Below the pieces are notes generated by a model. The model saw nothing but the letters and a program-made list of their open reading frames with translations, was not told where the DNA came from and searched no databases. 44,126 bases of DNA from Bacteroidales bacterium (GTDB lineage Bacteria > Bacteroidota > Bacteroidia > Bacteroidales > Bacteroidaceae), in NCBI GenBank assembly GCA_004552155.1, contig SFPF01000018.1, forward strand, positions 1-44,126, in the 5' to 3' direction. The position numbers and the translations under genes are program-made. Shown piece by piece: positions 35,315 through 43,333 of the stretch (positions are counted from its first letter, which is position 1; each line of letters begins with the position of its first letter).

Positions 35315-35322
35315 CAAATTTA
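35315..35322 (-). promoter_or_regulatory. -7 promoter box for aroQ
   Basis: Minus-strand TAAATTTG then CACG, 23 bases upstream of the aroQ ATG. It overlaps the region where the duplicated xerD promoter begins. Confidence 0.55.
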
Positions 35323-35327
35323 ATATT

Positions 35328-35459
35328 TTTGCATAAGATAGGCGGCGGCTCGGCAATTAAAAGCAAGCTTTATTGCGCTCGCCTTGCACTATCTTTGCAT
35401 AAGATAGGCGGCGGCTCGGCAATTAAAAGCAAGCTTTATTGCGCTCGCCTTGCACTATC
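35328..35459 (+). repeat. Exact 66-bp tandem duplication carrying the xerD promoter
   Basis: Two head-to-tail 66-bp copies starting TTTGCATAAGATAGGCGG and ending CGCCTTGCACTATC. Each copy contains the upstream block GCGCTCGCCTTGCAC and, with the following TTTG, a TATCTTTG -7 box (35390-35397 and 35456-35463). A third TATTTTTG box lies at 35324-35331. Confidence 0.92.
35390..35397 (+). promoter_or_regulatory. Upstream copy of the duplicated xerD -7 box
   Basis: TATCTTTG preceded by GCGCTCGCCTTGCAC. Same sequence as the downstream copy, 66 bases earlier. Confidence 0.6.
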
Positions 35460-35463
35460 TTTG
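35456..35463 (+). promoter_or_regulatory. Downstream copy of the duplicated xerD -7 box
   Basis: TATCTTTG followed by CACAAG. It lies 20 bases before the xerD ATG at 35484 and is the copy best placed for initiation. Confidence 0.7.
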
Positions 35464-35483
35464 CACAAGATATACCTCCTGAA

Positions 35484-36347
35484 ATGCACGACTATATAGA
35501 AAAATACGGGCTTTACTTGATGCTGGAGCAGGGATTGTCTGAAAATACGCGCGCCGCATACTTGCACGACGTGCAAACCTACCTCTCGTTTCTGTCCGAC
35601 GAAGGCATCGACCCGCTGTGCGCGAAACTCGACAATTTCCACCGCTTCACGCTCGCGCTCTACGACATCGGCATCACGCCGCGCTCCATCTGCCGCGTGC
35701 TTTCGGGCGTACGCTCGTTCTACCGCTTCCTGCTGGTGGACGGCTACATTGAAACCGACCCGACCGCGCTGCTCGAGTCGCCAAAGAAGAGCATCCACCT
35801 ACCCGAGGTGCTTACCCTCGAAGAGGTGGACGCCATAATTGCCGCCATCGACCTTTCGCAACCTTTCGGTCAGCGCGACCGCGCCATGATTGAGGTGCTT
35901 TACAGCTGCGGACTGCGCGTAAGCGAGCTGTGCAACCTGAAAATGCCCGATCTGTTTCTCGAAGAAGGCTTCCTGCGGGTTATGGGCAAGGGGAGCAAGG
36001 AACGGCTGGTGCCCGTGTCGCCCCGCGCCGCCGAAGAGTTGCGGCTGTGGTTTATCGACCGCGCCGCCATCACGCCCAAGCCGGGCGAGGAGGATTTCGT
36101 GTTTATCAGCGAGCGGCGGCGCAGCCGCCTTTCGCGCATCACGGTGTTCCACAACCTGCGCCAGTATGCCGTCCTGCGCCACACCTTTGCCACGCACCTC
36201 CTGCAAGGCGGGGCAAACCTCCGCGCCATTCAGGCAATGCTGGGACACGAGAGCATCGTGACTACAGAGATTTACACGCACATCGACCGCACGTTTCTGC
36301 GCCAGCAGGTGCTGGAATGCTTCCCGAGGAACAATAAAGATTTATAG
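35484..36347 (+). CDS. xerD: Tyrosine recombinase XerD, with internal deletion of the first catalytic His
   Basis: 287 residues from the ATG at 35484 (MHDYIEKYGLYLMLEQGLSE, the usual XerD start). Resolves chromosome dimers at dif with XerC, acting at the septum. The N-terminal core-binding domain (SLSENTRAAYL type) is complete. The catalytic domain has Arg in CGLRVSELCNL and Lys in MGKGSKERLVPV, then HNLRQYAVLRHTFATHLLQG, GHESIVTTEIYTH and the tyrosine in EIYTHIDR. Between QYAV and LRHTF the family normally has a 12-15 residue stretch ending SPHTLRH; here it is absent without a frameshift, so the first catalytic His is missing while the LRH Arg remains. Such a protein should be weak or inactive. 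A real mutation or an assembly deletion cannot be told apart here. Confidence 0.88.
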   Translation: MHDYIEKYGLYLMLEQGLSENTRAAYLHDVQTYLSFLSDEGIDPLCAKLDNFHRFTLALYDIGITPRSICRVLSGVRSFYRFLLVDGYIETDPTALLESPKKSIHLPEVLTLEEVDAIIAAIDLSQPFGQRDRAMIEVLYSCGLRVSELCNLKMPDLFLEEGFLRVMGKGSKERLVPVSPRAAEELRLWFIDRAAITPKPGEEDFVFISERRRSRLSRITVFHNLRQYAVLRHTFATHLLQGGANLRAIQAMLGHESIVTTEIYTHIDRTFLRQQVLECFPRNNKDL

Positions 36348-36384
36348 GATTACTCCTTATACATAATATATAGTACTACAAAAT

Positions 36385-36418
36385 AAAATGCCGCCCGGCG
36401 AACCGGACGGCATTTTTT
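36385..36418. terminator. Bidirectional terminator between xerD and the F5/8 type C protein
   Basis: A stem AAAATGCCGCCCGG/CCGGACGGCATTTT with a GCGAA-type loop and A/T runs on both sides, between convergent genes. Confidence 0.9.
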
Positions 36419-36444
36419 ATTAGAGGATTTGATTTCTAAGAATC

Positions 36445-39400
36445 TTATTTCACGAAGAGCTTCTTGCCGTTTACAATGTAGAGACCCTTAGCGAGGCCGT
36501 TGGTAGCCTGACCTGCCTTCACGTTCTGACGAACGAGGACACCGCTGAGGTTGTAAACGTTTACAGGAGCTTCGCTATCGCCGGCTACGATCTGGTTGAT
36601 AGAGTCAACCGTACCGTAAACCTTGAACTTGTAGTCGCCTTCGGCCGTTACGCCCTTCGGCTGCTTGCCGTTGAAGTAACCGCTGTTGGCACCAACATTG
36701 CGTAAGTATGCTACGGCGTTGCGGAGGATATAGAATTGTCCGCCATAGTATACGCCGCAGCCGTCACTTACTGTAATATCTTCGAACGTACCTTGCATAC
36801 CGTTCTGATCCTGAGCAACGGTAGCATATTCAGTTGCATTAGCGAAGCTACTGTTACCTTCTAAGTTGAACGATGCCTCATTGTTGGCGAGGTCAGCATC
36901 TGCAACGAAGAGGAAGGGCACGCCGGCTTCTACTCCATCGATTTCTTCGAATACAAATTCACTGTCGGCATTTTCACCGAGGAACTTGTAAGCGGTACCG
37001 CTATTGACACTAGACACTGCTACGGGCAACGTGATGATCTGCTCGGCGCCGCTCTGAACGCCCCACATAAACTCACCGTCTACATCGAGGTTGTCGGAAG
37101 TAACTTCTTCAAAGCCGAAGGAACTGTTGTCAGCACCGTTAGCAGAATCCCAAGCGACTAACAAGCCGCCGCCAGCCGTATTAGCATAGAGACCTTCGCC
37201 AACCACGAAGTTCACGCCGCCGGCAACGAGGGCAGACTGTACGGGAACTTCGACAGGCGTTACGCTCTGCTGTACGCCGTTGTTCTTCGTACCCTGGAAG
37301 GCGAAGTAGCGACCGGTGAGGACGTTGCGAAGCGTTACCTTGCCATTAGCAGCTGCTTCAACATACCAAACGTAGTTGGGGTGGTTTGTCCAGTCTACGG
37401 CATCAATCTTATCTGCACCTTCTTCTTCAGATACTGCAACCTGCGAACGGAAGCGGAGACCGCCCGTGGTGGCCGTTGTGTTGGCGTAAACCATAGCCTT
37501 ATTGTAGGTTTCAGACATGCTGCGGATGAGGTAGTAGCTACCTACTGTGGGCAGATAGAGAGAAGCCTTGAACGTAGCGGTAGCGGCTTCGAGATCTGCA
37601 ATAGCTTTGTTAATCTGATCGAGCGTCATGTTTCCAGAAACTTCAACCGCATCGATAGCTGCCTGGAATGCAGTCTTAGCTTCTTCGGGGAAGTAACCGG
37701 GCGTAGGTTCTGCGGCTGAGGGAGCTGCATTGTGGTAAGCCTGAGCTGCGGCAATAGCATCGGTCACGCGCTTGGTGTCGGGCAGCATAGAGAGGAATGC
37801 CTCGTAAGCAGCCTTGAGGGCATCGAGAGTTGCCTGAGTAGCCTCACCAGTGAGGAGTTCGTCCTTAGCGTTTGCGAGCTGTTCGAGAAGTGCGGCGCGA
37901 ACGTCAGCAGGAACGAGTTCATAGGGAGAGGTTTCGGGATCGTATTCTCCCTTGAAGAAGTGGAGTTCAGAGAGATACCAGAAAGGATAGCCTGCAAGCA
38001 ATTCGCTGCTTGTGCCGTTGATGCGGTCTTTAACGAGGAGGCGCACGTAGCGGGCGGGTTCAGCGAGTTCGAAGCCGCAGGTACCGATGAAGTTCTGAGA
38101 TACGTTTCCACCGATGGTAGCATCGATTGTATAAGTCATGGTAAACGTACCGTTGTCGGTCCATTCTTCGCTTGCAAGATCGTTGGTGCTCAATACCTGG
38201 ATGAGGGTAGGATTGCAACCATTGGGGTTCTGCGAGCGGCGTGCATACTTCAGAGCAAGAGCAGAAACCGGCTCGCCGAGGTCAGCCTGAACATAGTGCC
38301 ACGTTGCGGGGTCGGGACCGTCAGCGGCCTGCCAAGCAGTGTGGAAATAAGTGGTGTAGTCACCATCGAGCAGATTGGCGAGAGCGCCTTCGTTGCTTGC
38401 AACTGCGTTCGATTCGAGAACAGCAGCATCTGTTACGAGGTTATCAGCAGCATTGCCGAAGCTTTCGCCTTCGGGAGCGCCTGAGAACTTGCGGCTGCCG
38501 GCGTATGTGCCATTTGCCGTGTTGTAGAGAGCCTCGAGTTCCTTATTGAGGGCATCCTGCTTAACGGCCTCTTCAAGAGCAGCTACGCTTCCTGCATCGA
38601 GGGTGTAGAACTGGTACTTGTTACCAGCATCGTTCTTGTCGTTCCATATGCAGATGTATTTGCCCTGGTTAACAGCCGTGTTCCACTGAGAGTTGTCGGT
38701 AGCGCGCATAATGATAAAAGCAGCACCACTGGGAGCGGCTTCAACCTTGAAGGCATTACCGTCAGCATTGACGGTGAAGGCGGTTACACCAGTAGACTCC
38801 GTAGTGTTGCAAACACGCTTGCCCGTCTTGAAGTTCTCAAAGAACCACTGACCAGCTTCTTCACCAGCCGTAACGTGCCAGATGTACTTGGCATCTTCAA
38901 CAGTGGGGATTTCATTGGGAGCAGCCTCTTCACAGAACAAGAACTTGGCCTTGGCGGCTTCTGTGTTGTCGTTGTAGAGGTAGAGCACCGGCGAACGAGA
39001 GTCGCTGATGTAGTAGTAACCTGCAACCAACGGATTAACTACAAGTGCTGCCTTGGCAGCGGCAAGCTTGCCAGCCCATTCCTGAACGATTTCCTTGGTA
39101 AGACCAGCGGCATCGGTAGAAGCATCGAAAGCATCTTCGTATACCTTGTAAGCATTGTTGTATGCCTCCTGATTGTACTGACCGGGGTTGATACCATAGG
39201 GGAACTCTGATTCAGAAACGCCATTGGGGAAATAAAAATCTAAGAAACCAGAAAGAACCTGTGCGAGGTTGGTGATTTCATCAGCTTCCCAAATGGTCCA
39301 AGTGTTGGTGTCAGTATATGGAGACATAAAAACTGAACCCCAATAACCGAGGTATGTGGGCGAACCATCTGAGCAAAGTGCAGCACGTGTAAAAATAAAG

Positions 39401-39885
39401 CCGCCGTTTACGAGAGACTGGTTGCCTTTATCTTCCGTTGCCATTTTACGAAGATCTTCGCTATCTGCTTCATAAGCAAGCGCTGTAAATGCAAATGCCT
39501 CAGAAGGATTAGCGGTTAACGCAACATAGGGGTCTGCATCATCTGGATGGTTGTCTGAAGTGTCCTCCCCTGGCAACAGCTGATGGTCTTTGATGTACTT
39601 GCCCGTGCTCACCTGTTTCAAGCGATAGCACTGGTAGCCGTCGACTTTAAGGCCTTCAACTTCTTCAAACATCATAAGACAGTCGTCAGAGACTGTAGTT
39701 GTACCCTTCGTACCGCACATGTAAGTATCGGTTTCCTGAGTGTTCGTGCGAACAAACACAGGCTTACCGGCAATCTGACCCATGTCGACCAGCTCAGAGC
39801 CGGGCTCATAGTACTGTGCCTGTACGTTTGCCACACCTGCTACGAAGAACAAGAGCAGCGAGAGAAAGTAACTGTACTTTTTCAT
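36445..39885 (-). CDS. Large secreted F5/8 type C and FIVAR-containing protein with short sorting-like tail
   Basis: 1146 residues from the ATG at 39885 (MKKYSYFLSLLLFFVAGVAN, a signal peptide). The reading frame is open further upstream, but that part lacks promoter and family support. After an N-terminal lectin-like beta region (about 30-230) and a helical FIVAR-type segment (near 270-300), a discoidin/F5-8 type C domain lies near 500-640 (DGDYTTYFHTAWQAADGP, then HYVQADLGEPVSALALKYAR). Another FIVAR-like helical domain is near 700-775 and a second beta-trefoil-like region follows. The last residues are VNVYNLSGVLVRQNV... GLAKGLYIVNGKKLFVK, as in two other proteins here. F5/8 C domains bind glycans, so a host-polysaccharide or mucin-binding surface role is plausible. 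No catalytic glycosidase motif was found. Confidence 0.8.
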   Translation of the reverse strand: MKKYSYFLSLLLFFVAGVANVQAQYYEPGSELVDMGQIAGKPVFVRTNTQETDTYMCGTKGTTTVSDDCLMMFEEVEGLKVDGYQCYRLKQVSTGKYIKDHQLLPGEDTSDNHPDDADPYVALTANPSEAFAFTALAYEADSEDLRKMATEDKGNQSLVNGGFIFTRAALCSDGSPTYLGYWGSVFMSPYTDTNTWTIWEADEITNLAQVLSGFLDFYFPNGVSESEFPYGINPGQYNQEAYNNAYKVYEDAFDASTDAAGLTKEIVQEWAGKLAAAKAALVVNPLVAGYYYISDSRSPVLYLYNDNTEAAKAKFLFCEEAAPNEIPTVEDAKYIWHVTAGEEAGQWFFENFKTGKRVCNTTESTGVTAFTVNADGNAFKVEAAPSGAAFIIMRATDNSQWNTAVNQGKYICIWNDKNDAGNKYQFYTLDAGSVAALEEAVKQDALNKELEALYNTANGTYAGSRKFSGAPEGESFGNAADNLVTDAAVLESNAVASNEGALANLLDGDYTTYFHTAWQAADGPDPATWHYVQADLGEPVSALALKYARRSQNPNGCNPTLIQVLSTNDLASEEWTDNGTFTMTYTIDATIGGNVSQNFIGTCGFELAEPARYVRLLVKDRINGTSSELLAGYPFWYLSELHFFKGEYDPETSPYELVPADVRAALLEQLANAKDELLTGEATQATLDALKAAYEAFLSMLPDTKRVTDAIAAAQAYHNAAPSAAEPTPGYFPEEAKTAFQAAIDAVEVSGNMTLDQINKAIADLEAATATFKASLYLPTVGSYYLIRSMSETYNKAMVYANTTATTGGLRFRSQVAVSEEEGADKIDAVDWTNHPNYVWYVEAAANGKVTLRNVLTGRYFAFQGTKNNGVQQSVTPVEVPVQSALVAGGVNFVVGEGLYANTAGGGLLVAWDSANGADNSSFGFEEVTSDNLDVDGEFMWGVQSGAEQIITLPVAVSSVNSGTAYKFLGENADSEFVFEEIDGVEAGVPFLFVADADLANNEASFNLEGNSSFANATEYATVAQDQNGMQGTFEDITVSDGCGVYYGGQFYILRNAVAYLRNVGANSGYFNGKQPKGVTAEGDYKFKVYGTVDSINQIVAGDSEAPVNVYNLSGVLVRQNVKAGQATNGLAKGLYIVNGKKLFVK

Positions 39886-39952
39886 TAACGTAATGGATTT
39901 AAGTAAAACAATAAAATTAAAAAGAAAATTTGCGATGAAAAATCTTTGGAAA

Positions 39953-39979
39953 TGCCCCTTTCTTAGTAGCAAAGGGGCA
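39953..39979 (-). other. Leader hairpin upstream of the F5/8 type C protein
   Basis: A perfect 9-base stem TGCCCCTTT/AAAGGGGCA with a 9-base loop, lying between the promoter box at 39991 and the start codon at 39885. It may stabilise the transcript or act as an attenuator; no T run follows. Confidence 0.5.
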
Positions 39980-39990
39980 ATTTCGCGCTT

Positions 39991-39998
39991 CAAAGGTA
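39991..39998 (-). promoter_or_regulatory. -7 promoter box for the F5/8 type C protein
   Basis: Minus-strand TACCTTTG followed by AAGCG. A strong box about 105 bases upstream of the ATG. Confidence 0.7.
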
Positions 39999-40123
39999 CG
40001 CCTTTTTTTGATATGGGAAAAATATATTCCACTTTTCGATGCGTTTTAACAGAAAATAGTAGGGGAGTTTACTTATACGACGGAACGATAGAACTCTATT
40101 TCTCGGATTGAAATTGAGCAGAA

Positions 40124-40346
40124 GTGCCTGGAAGGCACTACAAAAAGCGCAGCTTTTTAGTAACCGGGTACGAAGTGCCCGGTAGACTATGCGAGGAGGA
40201 TGTGCCTGGAAGGCACTACGCCACAGAACATGCATCTTATACATCGCCACAGGCGTACTGCCTTCCAGGCAGATCATTGCAATAGCATCCCCCGAGGACT
40301 TCGTCCCCGGTTACTGTCGCTACGCTCCGTAGTGCCTTCCAGGCAC
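40124..40346. repeat. Family B palindromic element, copy B2
   Basis: 223 bp beginning and ending with GTGCCTGGAAGGCAC type arms. It shares the order and spacing of B1, including the stretch GCCACAGGCGTACTGCC and CCGAGGACTTCGTCCCCGG. Here it is intergenic, between the F5/8 gene leader and ompH. The rest of the 613-base gap contains two promoters. Confidence 0.87.
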
Positions 40347-40466
40347 TTAATACCTAATTCAACCAAAAAGCAAATTCAATTTAAATTATTTGCCCTTTCA
40401 AGGTCAGCAATCACGCTAAAAAAGCAATTTGCTTAGCAGCAAAGCGCAGTTTTAGGCAGAATGTTG

Positions 40467-40474
40467 TAACTTTG
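40467..40474 (+). promoter_or_regulatory. -7 promoter box for ompH-murI
   Basis: TAACTTTG then CCGCC, 25 bases before the ompH ATG. Confidence 0.65.
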
Positions 40475-40498
40475 CCGCCATAATATATATATGTATAT

Positions 40499-41014
40499 AT
40501 GAAGAAAATATTTTTGATGCTTGCGGCGTGCTGCCTTGCCGCTGCCGGCGCATGGGCGCAAAGCCAAGTGAAGTACGGGCTGATTAGTTATAGCCAGTTG
40601 CTGAAAACGATGCCCGACTATCTCGAAGCACAGGCACAGATGCAGCAGCTCACGCAGCAGTATGAGCAAGAAGCTGCCTACAACGAGCAGAACTTCAAAC
40701 GGCAGTTTACCGACTTTTTGCAGGGGCAAAAGGAATTTCCCCAAAACATCATGCTCAAACGCCAGCGCGACCTGCAAGAGGCCATGGAGAAGAGCCTTGC
40801 TTTTCGCCACACCGCCGACAGCCTGCTCAACTGCGCCCGCGAAGACATGATGCGCCCCGTTGAGGAACGCCTCAACGCCGCCATACAGGCCGTGGGACTG
40901 GAACGCGGCTACGAATGCGTGGTAAACACCGACGGCAATGCCCTACCCTTCGTGCACCACTCGCTTTGCGAGGACGCTATGCCGTTTGTGGAGGAAAAGC
41001 TGAAGGAAAAATAA
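40499..41014 (+). CDS. OmpH/Skp family periplasmic chaperone
   Basis: 171 residues. MKKIFLMLAACCLAAAGAWA is a signal peptide. The mature start VKYGLISYSQLLKTMPDYLE matches the Skp strand-helix opening. A long coiled-coil arm (AQMQQLTQQYEQEAAYNEQN to about residue 120) and the returning strand GYECVVNTDGNALPFVH complete the jellyfish-tentacle fold. It holds unfolded outer-membrane proteins in the periplasm before BAM. It is followed 9 bases later by murI; the pair is probably one operon from the promoter at 40467. A plausible partner for the barrel proteins encoded in this window. Confidence 0.9.
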   Translation: MKKIFLMLAACCLAAAGAWAQSQVKYGLISYSQLLKTMPDYLEAQAQMQQLTQQYEQEAAYNEQNFKRQFTDFLQGQKEFPQNIMLKRQRDLQEAMEKSLAFRHTADSLLNCAREDMMRPVEERLNAAIQAVGLERGYECVVNTDGNALPFVHHSLCEDAMPFVEEKLKEK

Positions 41015-41023
41015 ATTCTCCAA

Positions 41024-41860
41024 ATGACAACAAGCAATTCTTATAGTCCGATCGGCGTGTTCGACTCGGGCTATGGCGGACTGACTATATTGCGGCAAAT
41101 AAGGCAACTGCTGCCGCAATACGACTATCTGTATCTCGGCGACAATGCCCGCGCGCCTTACGGGTCGCACTCGTTCGAGGTGATTTACCAATACACGCTT
41201 CAAGCAGTCAAAGTGCTCTTCGAGCGCGGCTGCCGCCTCGTGATACTGGCCTGCAACACCGCCTCGGCGAAGGCATTGCGCACCATTCAGCAGCGCGACT
41301 TGCCGCAAATAGATGCCGACCGCCGCGTGCTGGGCGTTATCCGCCCCACGGTGGAAGCCATCGGGCCGCTCACGAAGACGCGCCACGTGGGACTGCTGGC
41401 TACGGTGGGCACGGTGAACTCCGGCTCTTACGGCATGGAAATCCATAAGCTTTGGCCGGACGTGCAACTCACGGGCGTGGCTTGCCCGATGTGGGTGCCG
41501 CTGGTGGAGAACTATGAGTTTGACTCGCCGGGCGCGGACTATTTCGTGCAGAAGCGCATCGGCGAACTCTTTCGCACCGACCCCGACATCGACACACTTA
41601 TCCTCGGCTGCACGCACTACCCGCTGCTGATGAACAAAATCGTGAAATACATCCCCACGGGCGTGCGCATCGTGACGCAAGGGGAATACGTGGCTAAGAG
41701 CCTCGCCGATTATCTCGGGCGGCACCCGAATATGGCCGCAGCGTGCTCGACAGGCAGTACACTGCATTGCCTCACGACGGAAAGTCCAGAGAAGTTCCAC
41801 GAAAGTGCCACGCTCTTCATGCACGAAGAGGCAGAGGTTGAGAAAATAGTTATTGAATAA
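41024..41860 (+). CDS. murI: Glutamate racemase
   Basis: 278 residues, standard length. Interconverts L- and D-glutamate for peptidoglycan. The two catalytic cysteines are in LAILACNTASAKALR-type (here VILACNTASA, near residue 85) and GCTHYPLL (near 200). The N-terminal substrate Asp-Ser lies in GVFDSGYGGLTI. All key residues are present. The operon partner upstream is the OmpH chaperone. Confidence 0.96.
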   Translation: MTTSNSYSPIGVFDSGYGGLTILRQIRQLLPQYDYLYLGDNARAPYGSHSFEVIYQYTLQAVKVLFERGCRLVILACNTASAKALRTIQQRDLPQIDADRRVLGVIRPTVEAIGPLTKTRHVGLLATVGTVNSGSYGMEIHKLWPDVQLTGVACPMWVPLVENYEFDSPGADYFVQKRIGELFRTDPDIDTLILGCTHYPLLMNKIVKYIPTGVRIVTQGEYVAKSLADYLGRHPNMAAACSTGSTLHCLTTESPEKFHESATLFMHEEAEVEKIVIE

Positions 41861-41863
41861 GGA

Positions 41864-42034
41864 TTTAGTAAACGAGTAAACAAGTAAACGAGTAAACGAG
41901 TAAACAAGTAAACGAGTAAACAAGTAAACAAGTAAACAAGTAAACGAGTAAACAAGATAAGTTTCTCCTAAAGAATATAGTTTGCAAGACACTTCTGTCT
42001 CGTATACTTGTCTACTTGTTTACTCGTCTACTAT
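41864..42034 (+). repeat. Family A octamer inverted-repeat element, copy A3 (expanded)
   Basis: The left arm has eleven GTAAACRA octamers in tandem and the right arm only four complementary ones. The roughly 45-base spacer (GATAAGTTTCTCC ... CTTCTGTCTCGT) is like those of A1 and A2. It ends 18 bases before the purD ATG. The unequal arms suggest slippage expansion. Confidence 0.85.
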
Positions 42035-42051
42035 AAAAACAAATATTCCCC

Positions 42052-43323
42052 ATGAACATCCTTTTGCTCGGCAGCGGCGGCCGCGAACATGCGCTGGCAT
42101 GGAAAATCGCCCAAAGCAACAAAGTAGACCAACTATTTATCGCGCCCGGCAATGCCGGCACGGCGCAGGCTGGCACGAACGTGCCGGAACTCAAAGCGAC
42201 GGACTTCGACGGCGTGGCACGCTTTGCCCTCGACCATAATATTAATATGGTAGTCGTAGGACCGGAGGACCCGCTTGTGAAAGGCATTTACGATTATTTC
42301 CAAAGCAATGAGGCCTTGCGCGGCATTCCCGTTATCGGCCCCTCGCAAGCCGGTGCGCAACTGGAAGGTTCGAAAGATTTTGCCAAGGCTTTCATGCTGC
42401 GCCACAATATCCCCACGGCGGCTTACGCCACCTTCGACGGCGAGCATCTTGAAGAGGGCTTGCGCTTTCTCGAAACGCTCCGCGCACCCTATGTGCTGAA
42501 AGCCGACGGCCTTTGCGCCGGCAAGGGCGTGCTGATTCTCGAAACGCTCGAAGAGGCCAAGCGCGAGTTGAAAGAAATGCTGGGCGGCATGTTCGGCAAC
42601 GCTTCTTCAAAGGTGGTGATCGAGGAGTTCCTGAGCGGCATCGAGTGCTCCGTCTTCGTGCTCACCGACGGTAAGGATTATAAAATCCTGCCCGAAGCCA
42701 AGGACTACAAGCGCATCGGCGAGGGCGACACGGGCCTGAACACGGGCGGCATGGGCAGTGTCTCGCCCGTACCGTTTGCCACCAAGGAATGGATGAAAAA
42801 AGTGGAGTGCGAGATTATCCGCCCCACCGTGGAAGGGCTTGCCGCCGAGGGCATCGACTACAAGGGCTTCATCTTCTTTGGCCTCATCAACTGCGACGGA
42901 CAGCCGAAGGTCATCGAATACAACTGCCGCATGGGCGACCCCGAAACGGAGACCGTGATGCTGCGTCTCAAAAGCGACCTCGTGGACCTCTTCGAAGGCG
43001 TGGCCGAAGGCACGCTGGCGGAAAAGGAGATTGAGTTCGACGAGCGGGCTGCCGTGTGCGTAATGTGCGTTTCGGGCGGTTATCCCGGTGCATACGACAA
43101 GGGCTATCCCATCACGGGAGCAGACATTCCGGGCAGCGTGGTGTTCCACGCCGGCACGGCGTTCGGCGCAGACGGGCAAATCGTCACGGCTGGCGGCCGC
43201 GTCATCGCCGTCAGCTCTTATGGCGCAACGAAAGAAGAGGCTTTGCAGAAGTCTATGCAGGGCGCACGCAATATACAATTTGAGAAAAAGTATTTCAGGA
43301 CCGATATCGGCAGGGATTTGTAG
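42052..43323 (+). CDS. purD: Phosphoribosylamine-glycine ligase (GAR synthetase)
   Basis: 423 residues, full length. Second dedicated step of de novo purine synthesis: joins 5-phosphoribosylamine and glycine using ATP. The N-domain has ILLLGSGGREHALAWKI. The ATP-grasp fold has KADGLCAGKGVLI, GDTGLNTGGMGSVSP and INCDGQPKVIEYNCRMGDPE (Mg2+ ligand region). The C-terminal domain has RAAVCVMCVSGGYPGAY. No frame damage was seen. Its leader contains the A3 repeat, and a MITE-like element lies just after its stop. Confidence 0.97.
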   Translation: MNILLLGSGGREHALAWKIAQSNKVDQLFIAPGNAGTAQAGTNVPELKATDFDGVARFALDHNINMVVVGPEDPLVKGIYDYFQSNEALRGIPVIGPSQAGAQLEGSKDFAKAFMLRHNIPTAAYATFDGEHLEEGLRFLETLRAPYVLKADGLCAGKGVLILETLEEAKRELKEMLGGMFGNASSKVVIEEFLSGIECSVFVLTDGKDYKILPEAKDYKRIGEGDTGLNTGGMGSVSPVPFATKEWMKKVECEIIRPTVEGLAAEGIDYKGFIFFGLINCDGQPKVIEYNCRMGDPETETVMLRLKSDLVDLFEGVAEGTLAEKEIEFDERAAVCVMCVSGGYPGAYDKGYPITGADIPGSVVFHAGTAFGADGQIVTAGGRVIAVSSYGATKEEALQKSMQGARNIQFEKKYFRTDIGRDL

Positions 43324-43333
43324 AAAAGATCCG

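Noticed and set aside
35484..36347. Phage or integron integrase marking a mobile island
   Set aside because: Sequence and neighbours match a chromosomal XerD; no att sites, cassettes or phage genes are visible.
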